Assembly: GCA_019635285.1 (NCBI GenBank)
Contig: JAHBZS010000009.1
Coordinates: 62,001 to 126,000, forward strand
Direction: 5' to 3'
Length of the DNA stretch: 64,000 nucleotides
Origin: Rubrivivax sp.
Lineage (GTDB): Bacteria; Pseudomonadota; Gammaproteobacteria; Burkholderiales; Burkholderiaceae_C
Shown: piece by piece, positions 58,926-64,000 of the stretch
How positions within the stretch are numbered: position 1 is the first letter of the stretch
Layout: each line of letters opens with the position of its first letter
Notes under the pieces: model-generated
What the model was told of the DNA's origin: nothing
Seen by the model: only the letters and a program-made list of their open reading frames with translations
Database searches by the model: none
Program-made: the position numbers and the translations under genes

Positions 58926-59249
58926 TCAGGCGGCTTCCTGGTGCCGGCCGGCCATCAGGATCGACGCGTGCAGGCGGTTGACGCTTTCGTTGGCGGCGGG
59001 CTTGCCGTGGCTGGTGAGCAGGCCCCAGACGATGTCGTCGTCCATGCGGAAGCGGCACAGCAGCGTGTTGGTGGCGGCGATCTTCATCATCTGCGCCGGG
59101 GTCAGCGCGCCGATCAGCCGGGCGGTGTCCTCGCTCACGCCCAGGCGGTACAGCGCCTGCTCGCGGTCCACGCGGATCAGGCTCTGCGCGAGCATCAGGT
59201 ACGACAGGTTGGCTTCACGGATTTCGGCGAGGATCTGGTCGGCGGTCAT
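58926..59249 (-). CDS. flhD: Flagellar master regulator subunit FlhD
   Basis: 107 residues from ATG at 59249 with AGGAG eight bases upstream. Signatures: EIREANLSYLMLAQSLIRVD, ALYRLGVSEDTARLIGALTP and AQMMKIAATNTLLCRFRMDD. First gene of flhDC. The 284 bp upstream to the glycosyltransferase gene should hold its promoter; I see TTTACAGT at about 59300-59307 (minus strand) as a possible -10 but no convincing -35. Confidence 0.96.
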   Translation of the reverse strand: MTADQILAEIREANLSYLMLAQSLIRVDREQALYRLGVSEDTARLIGALTPAQMMKIAATNTLLCRFRMDDDIVWGLLTSHGKPAANESVNRLHASILMAGRHQEAA

Positions 59250-59533
59250 GGCGGGGACTCCTGATTGGATGGACGGGTTGCGCTGAAGGCGTGAACGCAC
59301 TGTAAAGATCCGAATTGGGGCCCGGCATCAGGTCAGTTCCGTGGCTTGAGTCCCGGTTCTTCCACGACCCTTGTCAGGCAAATTCCTACAAGACCGGGTG
59401 CCGTGGCGAGCCCCACCCCGCCCGCGCCCGGGGGCAACTGGGCCGCATATGAGCCGCTGATCCGGGCATGGCGCGCCCGCCAGCTGCCCAGAATCCGCGC
59501 ATCCCTTCGAGCTCCGCAACCGGATTCCCGCCG

Positions 59534-60763
59534 ATGGCAACACCGCTGGTCAGCTTCTGCATCCCCACCTTCAATCGCGCCCGCTACCTGCAGTCGCTGC
59601 TCGAGTCGCTGGTACTGCAGCTGCAGGACTTCCCCTACCCTTTCGAGATCGTCGTCGCCGACAACGCCTCACCCGACCGCACCGGCGAGGTGGTGCAGGC
59701 CTTCGCCACGCAACTGCCGCTGCGCTACCTGCGCCACGACAGCAACATCGGCTGCTTTCCCAACGTGCAGTTCGTGATGCTGCAGGCCACCGGCCGCTAT
59801 GTCGTCTACCTGTCCGACGACGATTGCGTGCTGGGCGAGCCGCTGGCCCGCGCGGTGGCCGACATGGAAGCCGACCCCGGCATCGCCGTGACCTACGCGC
59901 CGTGGCTGCTGTACGACCTGGTGGCCGGGCAATCGCAGGGCCAGTTCTACGAGGTGCCGCAGGACCTGCGCATCCCGCGCGGGCAGCACGCCCAGCTGCT
60001 GGACCACATCCTCAAGCACCACATCTTCCCGGAAATCCACATCGCCCGGCGCGACGTCATGCAGCGGCTCATGCCGCGCATCAACGAACACGCCTTCTAC
60101 GCCTTCGTGCAGGCGGCCGACTACCTGAGCCAGGGCGACGTGCTGATCCGCAGCGAGCCCTTCTACGTGTCCATCACGCGCTACTTCGCCGACGACCACC
60201 GCAGCCAGGCCGGCAGCGAAGAGGTCGAGTACGCCTGGGACCGCTACCGCGGCGGGCTCGAGTACCTGATGGCCTGCGCCGGCACGCGCATCAGCGCCGA
60301 GGAGCGCGCCGGCTTCGCGCTGCGCATCCAGCAGATGATCGCCGTGCGCATGTCGGTGGCCATCCGCCTGCGCCACGCGGGCCACAAGGACCCGGTGGAT
60401 ACCTACACCATCGCCATGCGCCTGCGCGGCATGGGCTACGAGCACATGAGCCCGGTGCCGATGCCGCAGCTGGCCGCCCAGGCCACGCTGCACTTCCTGC
60501 TGCACGACCCGCTGCTCAACCGCGGCGTCGAGCAGCTGGTCTGCGTGGGCCGCTTCGACACGGCGGCCACCCGCTACCTGCAGCAGCATGCCAGCGTGCC
60601 GGTGCATTTCGTCGACCGGCCGTCGCAGGCGCGCTCGCTGGACCGCGCGCTGCTCTTCGTCAGCGAAGCGCAGCAGGACTTCGAACTCGACGAGGCGCTG
60701 CGCGCCACGCCCCACCTGCAGCTGGTGCGCGAACGCGACCTCTGCGCCCGCTTCGGCCTGTAA
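59534..60763 (+). CDS. Family 2 glycosyltransferase
   Basis: 409 residues from ATG at 59534. GT-A fold: VSFCIPTFNRARYLQSLLES, IVVADNASPDRTGE, and the DXD-type motif in YVVYLSDDDCVLGEPLA. The C-terminal half is specific and may carry another function. It transfers an activated sugar to a glycan or protein. First of four plus-strand genes with tiny gaps or overlaps next to flhDC. Confidence 0.9.
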   Translation: MATPLVSFCIPTFNRARYLQSLLESLVLQLQDFPYPFEIVVADNASPDRTGEVVQAFATQLPLRYLRHDSNIGCFPNVQFVMLQATGRYVVYLSDDDCVLGEPLARAVADMEADPGIAVTYAPWLLYDLVAGQSQGQFYEVPQDLRIPRGQHAQLLDHILKHHIFPEIHIARRDVMQRLMPRINEHAFYAFVQAADYLSQGDVLIRSEPFYVSITRYFADDHRSQAGSEEVEYAWDRYRGGLEYLMACAGTRISAEERAGFALRIQQMIAVRMSVAIRLRHAGHKDPVDTYTIAMRLRGMGYEHMSPVPMPQLAAQATLHFLLHDPLLNRGVEQLVCVGRFDTAATRYLQQHASVPVHFVDRPSQARSLDRALLFVSEAQQDFELDEALRATPHLQLVRERDLCARFGL

Positions 60764-60773
60764 GAGAGACCGC

Positions 60774-61883
60774 ATGCATCCCTTGCCCCGACCGACCCCG
60801 ATGACCCCCGCCAACGACCCGCGCGACCACGACGGCCAGCGCCTGCGCCAGGCCATGCACCGCCTGGGCCGCGACCCGGCGCTGCGCCACGAACTGCTGG
60901 CGCTGCTGCGCCGCGCCGAAGACCGCATCGACCTGCCCGGCGCCGTGCGCGACGAAGTCACCGGCCCGATCGCCGACGCGCTGCACGACGAGCACGACCG
61001 CTACGAAAAGACCCTGGCCGACGGCACGCGCTTCAGGTTCCTGTTCCGCACGAAGATCGCGCGCGACTTCCTGATGTCCGAACACGAGCATCCGTCGCAC
61101 GTGTGGGAGCCGCAGACGACGCGGCTGCTGCTGAAGCTGACGCAGCCGCTGGACGCCGATGTGCTGGTCGGCGGCGCCTACTTCGGCGACCAGGCGATCC
61201 TGCTGGCGCGCCAGCTGCAGGCGCGCCGGCGCCGCGTGCATTGTTTCGAGCCGAACCCCGAGCAGGCGACGATGCTTGCCGAGAACGCCCAGCTCAACGC
61301 GCTGGACAACGTGGTCGTGCAGCGCGCCGGCCTGTGGTCGCGCAGCGACGTGCGGCTCAAGCTCGACGGCTTCGACTCCTTCGCCAACGCCGTCGATGCC
61401 GCACCCGGCGACCACGAGGCCTTCCAGACCGTGAGCATCGACGACTACCGCGCCGGGCACGGGCTGCGCCTCGGGCTGATCCAGCTCGACATCGAAGGCG
61501 CCGAGTTCCAGGCCCTGCTGGGCGCGCGCGCCACCTTGGCGCAGGACCGGCCGGACATCGTCTTCGAGGTGCACCGCCACTACGTCGACTGGAGCGGCGG
61601 GCTGCACCGCACCGAGCTGTGCCGCTACCTGCAGGACCTGGGCTACGCGCTGTATGCGCTGCGCGACTTCAACTCGCACCGCGAGATGGGCCAGCGGCCG
61701 ATCGAGCTGGTGCCGGCCGACAAGGTCTACCTGGACGGGCCGCCGCACGGCTTCAACATGCTGGCGCTGCGCGAACCGGAACGGCTGCATGCGGCGGACG
61801 TGCGCATCGTCGAACACGTCAGCCCCAAGCTGCTGGCCCACAAGGACCCGGCGCTGCACCATCCGCTGGACGGGCTGCCATGA
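60774..61883 (+). CDS. FkbM-family methyltransferase
   Basis: 369 residues from ATG at 60774; ATG at 60801 is an alternative. FkbM features: VLVGGAYFGDQAILLARQL, VHCFEPNPEQATMLAENA, VSIDDYRAG and GLIQLDIEGAEFQALLG. It probably O-methylates a sugar. Ten bp after the glycosyltransferase gene; its end overlaps the next start as ATGA. Confidence 0.9.
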   Translation: MHPLPRPTPMTPANDPRDHDGQRLRQAMHRLGRDPALRHELLALLRRAEDRIDLPGAVRDEVTGPIADALHDEHDRYEKTLADGTRFRFLFRTKIARDFLMSEHEHPSHVWEPQTTRLLLKLTQPLDADVLVGGAYFGDQAILLARQLQARRRRVHCFEPNPEQATMLAENAQLNALDNVVVQRAGLWSRSDVRLKLDGFDSFANAVDAAPGDHEAFQTVSIDDYRAGHGLRLGLIQLDIEGAEFQALLGARATLAQDRPDIVFEVHRHYVDWSGGLHRTELCRYLQDLGYALYALRDFNSHREMGQRPIELVPADKVYLDGPPHGFNMLALREPERLHAADVRIVEHVSPKLLAHKDPALHHPLDGLP

Positions 61884-62740
61884 CGGCCATGCGGCGGGCC
61901 ACCGTCGTCGGCGCCGCCGGCTTCATCGGCCGGCACCTGTGCCGGCATCTGCAGCGGCAGGGCTTCGAGGTGCACGAGGCGGCGCGCGACGAGCGCGGCT
62001 GGATCGACGGCCCGCTGGGCCACGTCTTCTACTGCGCCGGACTGACCGCCGACTTCGCGCAGCGGCCGCACGACACGGTCGACGCACATGTGTCGCTGCT
62101 GGACCGCGTGCTGCGCCCACAGCGCTTCGACTCGCTGGTCTACCTGTCGTCGACGCGGCTGTACGACGGCTCGCTGGCCGAGGCGGCCGTCGAGGACGCG
62201 CCGCTGACGCTGCAGCCCGGCCAGCCGCGACACCTGTTCGACCTGTCGAAGGCGCTGGGCGAGGCGCTGTGCCACGCCGCCGGCGGCGGCCGGGCGCGCG
62301 TCGCGCGGCTGTCGTGCGTGGTCAAGGACGCCAGCGACGACAGCGGCTTCCTGCCGGGGCTGCTACGCGACGTGGCGCGCGCCGTCGACCAGGCGCCCAG
62401 CGGCCGGCCGCCGCGGCTGGCCGTCGACGCCACGCCCTTCGCGGTGCGCGACTACGTGCACCTGGACGACGTGCTGCGCGCGCTGGTGCTCATCGCCACC
62501 CGCGGCACGCAGCCGGTCTACAACGTCGCCGGCGGCCGCAACCTGGGCAACCGCGAGCTCTTCGCCCGGCTGCGCGAGCTCAGCGGCTGCGAGATCGTCG
62601 CCGCGCGGCACCAGCGCGTGCGCCCGGCCCCGCGCATCGACATCTCGCGCATGCGCCAGGAATTCAGCTGGCAGCCGGCCTGCATGCTGGACAAGCTGGC
62701 CGAGCTGCTGCCTGCGCAGGCGCTGCCGCAGCCGTGCTGA
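61880..62740 (+). CDS. NAD-dependent epimerase/dehydratase
   Basis: 286 residues. Extended SDR: VVGAAGFIGRHLCRHL, VFYCAGLTADF, LVYLSSTRLYDG with the catalytic Ser/Thr and Tyr followed by LFDLSKALGEALC with Lys in the SK position. Here the usual YxxxK appears as FDLSK, so the Tyr may be replaced or misaligned. C-terminus DYVHLDDVLRALVLIA and YNVAGGRNLGNRELF. It probably modifies a nucleotide sugar. Confidence 0.88.
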   Translation: MTAMRRATVVGAAGFIGRHLCRHLQRQGFEVHEAARDERGWIDGPLGHVFYCAGLTADFAQRPHDTVDAHVSLLDRVLRPQRFDSLVYLSSTRLYDGSLAEAAVEDAPLTLQPGQPRHLFDLSKALGEALCHAAGGGRARVARLSCVVKDASDDSGFLPGLLRDVARAVDQAPSGRPPRLAVDATPFAVRDYVHLDDVLRALVLIATRGTQPVYNVAGGRNLGNRELFARLRELSGCEIVAARHQRVRPAPRIDISRMRQEFSWQPACMLDKLAELLPAQALPQPC

Positions 62741-63408
62741 CGCTGGTCGGCAGCAGCCGCGAGCAGCTGCTCGGCTACGTCGAGCGGCAGCTGCAGAACT
62801 TCTTTCCCGACGGCCAGAGCGGCCTGCGCGAGCAACTGGATGCGCGGCTGGACCGCGCGCTGGACCGGCTGGCGCACTGCATCGGCGCGGTGCGCCTGTG
62901 GCGCGCGGATGAGTTCGACCCGCTGCACTCGTCGCAGTACGCGACCTTCCTGTACTACCTGGCGCATACCCTGCACCGCGACGGCGCCGAACGTGCGCTG
63001 TGCAACAAGCTGTTCTTCCTGAACAAGGCGCTCAACGGCATCGATTTGTTCTACGAGATCGACCTGCCGCCGGTGTTCTTCATCGGCCATTCGGTGGGCA
63101 TCGTGCTGGCCAAGGCCACCTACGGCAACCACCTGGTGCTGTACCAGAACTGCACGGTCGGCAAGAACCACGGCGCCGCGCCGGTGCTGGGCGACGGCGT
63201 GGTGCTCTATCCGCACAGCGCCGTCATCGGCGACTGCCGGGTCGGCGACGGCTCGATCGTCGCGCAGGGCGTCAGCGTCATCGGCCGCGACACGCCCGGC
63301 CGTTGCCTGGTGTTCCAAGGCGCCGCCGGCGCGCTGAACTTCGTGCCGCCCCGGCGCGACATCCTGGCCGACTTCTTCCGCGACCTGCCGCCGCCCGACG
63401 CCCGCTGA
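62734..63408 (+). CDS. Hexapeptide-repeat acyltransferase (serine O-acetyltransferase-like)
   Basis: 224 residues from GTG at 62734, overlapping the epimerase gene by 7 bp. Helical N-terminal half, then a left-handed beta-helix: FFIGHSVGIVLAKATYGNHL, YQNCTVGKNHGAAPVLGDGV, LYPHSAVIGDCRVGDGSIVA. The HxVG... histidine position of SAT enzymes is FIGHSVG. In this context acetylation of a sugar is more likely than of serine. Confidence 0.86.
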   Translation: MLTLVGSSREQLLGYVERQLQNFFPDGQSGLREQLDARLDRALDRLAHCIGAVRLWRADEFDPLHSSQYATFLYYLAHTLHRDGAERALCNKLFFLNKALNGIDLFYEIDLPPVFFIGHSVGIVLAKATYGNHLVLYQNCTVGKNHGAAPVLGDGVVLYPHSAVIGDCRVGDGSIVAQGVSVIGRDTPGRCLVFQGAAGALNFVPPRRDILADFFRDLPPPDAR

Positions 63409-63549
63409 CGGCGGCGCGCGTCGGATTCGTCCTACGCGAAAGTCCGCCGCCGGCCGCGTGCCGCGGCCGCCGCCGTCCGACCCGCCGCGCCGGCCTCGCC
63501 GCCTAGGCTGTGGGCATCGACGGCGACGTTCACGATCACAGGAGGTCCC

Positions 63550-63993
63550 ATGGTCACCGCGTTCACCGCTCTCCCCTTCAGGACACGCCGGCCGCGGCTT
63601 TGGCTGCTGGCCACGCTGGCCAGCGGCGCCACGTTCGCCAGCGGCACCGCATGGGCCGCCCCCGCCGACACGCCCACCGCCGCGGCCGCACGCTACGAGG
63701 CGGACCGTGCGATGTGCCTCGGCGGCCAGACCAGCCAGAGCCGCGACACCTGCCTGCGCGAGGCCGCCGCGGCCTACGCGCAGGCGAAGCGGGGCGGCGC
63801 CGACGACGGCGGCGACTTCGATGCCAACCGGCTGCAGCGCTGTCAGCCGCTGCCGCCCGACCTGCGCCGCGCCTGCATCGCCCGCATGCAGGGCCAGGGC
63901 ACCACGAGCGGCAGCGTGGCCAGCGGCGGCATCTACCGCGAGCTGGTCACCGTCGAGCCCGGCGGGACGGCTGGCCGCGACGCGCCACGCTGA
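63550..63993 (+). CDS. Small exported protein of unknown function
   Basis: 147 residues with AGGAGG before the ATG. Signal peptide LWLLATLASGATFASGTAWA, cleaved near residue 36. The mature part has Cys in RAMCLGGQTSQSRDTCLREA and LQRCQPLPPDLRRACIARMQ, four cysteines likely forming disulfides. Similar proteins occur in Burkholderiales, role unknown. The 141 bp before it hold no gene. Confidence 0.78.
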   Translation: MVTAFTALPFRTRRPRLWLLATLASGATFASGTAWAAPADTPTAAAARYEADRAMCLGGQTSQSRDTCLREAAAAYAQAKRGGADDGGDFDANRLQRCQPLPPDLRRACIARMQGQGTTSGSVASGGIYRELVTVEPGGTAGRDAPR

Positions 63994-64000
63994 GCCTTTG

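Overview
The window is very GC-rich, almost wholly coding, and carries a peritrichous-type flagellar gene set run by FlhDC and FliA. Gene content and order (flhDC, motAB, flhB-flhA-flhF-flhG-fliA, flgBCDEF, flgAMN, Bug/TctC binding protein, PPK2, DUF3141-ackA-fabI) point to a betaproteobacterium of the order Burkholderiales, probably near Rubrivivax, Leptothrix or Caldimonas. This placement is an inference from gene content, not from a marker gene. I saw no tRNA, rRNA, CRISPR array, insertion sequence or prophage.

Left part (1-16.7 kb): mixed metabolism and housekeeping. It holds the start of a lipoprotein gene running off the left edge, ettA with a translationally coupled MFS transporter, a divergent benzoylformate-decarboxylase-like gene with a Bug/TctC binding protein, an RhlE helicase whose tail runs into an EamA transporter, a GH13 amylase-like gene with a GNAT gene, the DUF3141-ackA-fabI cluster, and ppk2 with a small conserved gene.

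Signalling block (16.7-28.2 kb): a c-di-GMP set (Hpt, REC-PAS-GGDEF-EAL, GGDEF), a sensor kinase, and an HDOD protein, a giant multi-PAS HisKA_2 kinase and an ANTAR response regulator. The HDOD and kinase genes are joined by start/stop overlaps to the end of the flgGHIJKL operon.

Flagellar region (28.2-59.3 kb): flgL to flgG on the minus strand; then three non-flagellar genes (a plus-strand TIR-membrane-ankyrin gene, a TauE/SafE permease and a ChaC-like gene) that split flgG from flgF; then flgF to flgB. Divergent flgA and flgMN follow, flgMN having a sigma-28-type promoter. Next come a PAS sensor kinase, an ATP-grasp gene, fliA, a P-loop-less FlhG-like gene, flhF, flhA, flhB, motB and motA. 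motA has a near-consensus sigma-28 promoter lying in the last codons of a methyltransferase gene. A degenerate HD-GYP gene, an intrinsic terminator and flhC/flhD close the block. The logic is FlhDC activating hook-basal-body and export genes, then FliA, held by FlgM, firing motAB and flgMN. Right of flhD lies a tightly overlapping glycan cluster (GT2, FkbM methyltransferase, NAD-epimerase, hexapeptide acyltransferase), then a small exported protein.

The most unusual structure is a family of short modules at gene junctions (DUF3141/ackA, ackA/fabI, chaC/tauE, flgC/flgD, flhB/flhA). Each begins at the ATGA made by the upstream stop codon, encodes a tiny ORF of the type MS(A/P)PGR(P/S), ends with a Shine-Dalgarno-like sequence, and stops inside the (A/G)TGA start of the downstream gene. 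Translational coupling is thus kept on both sides. A second GC-rich repeat family lies at flgB/flgC, flgJ/flgK and motA/motB.
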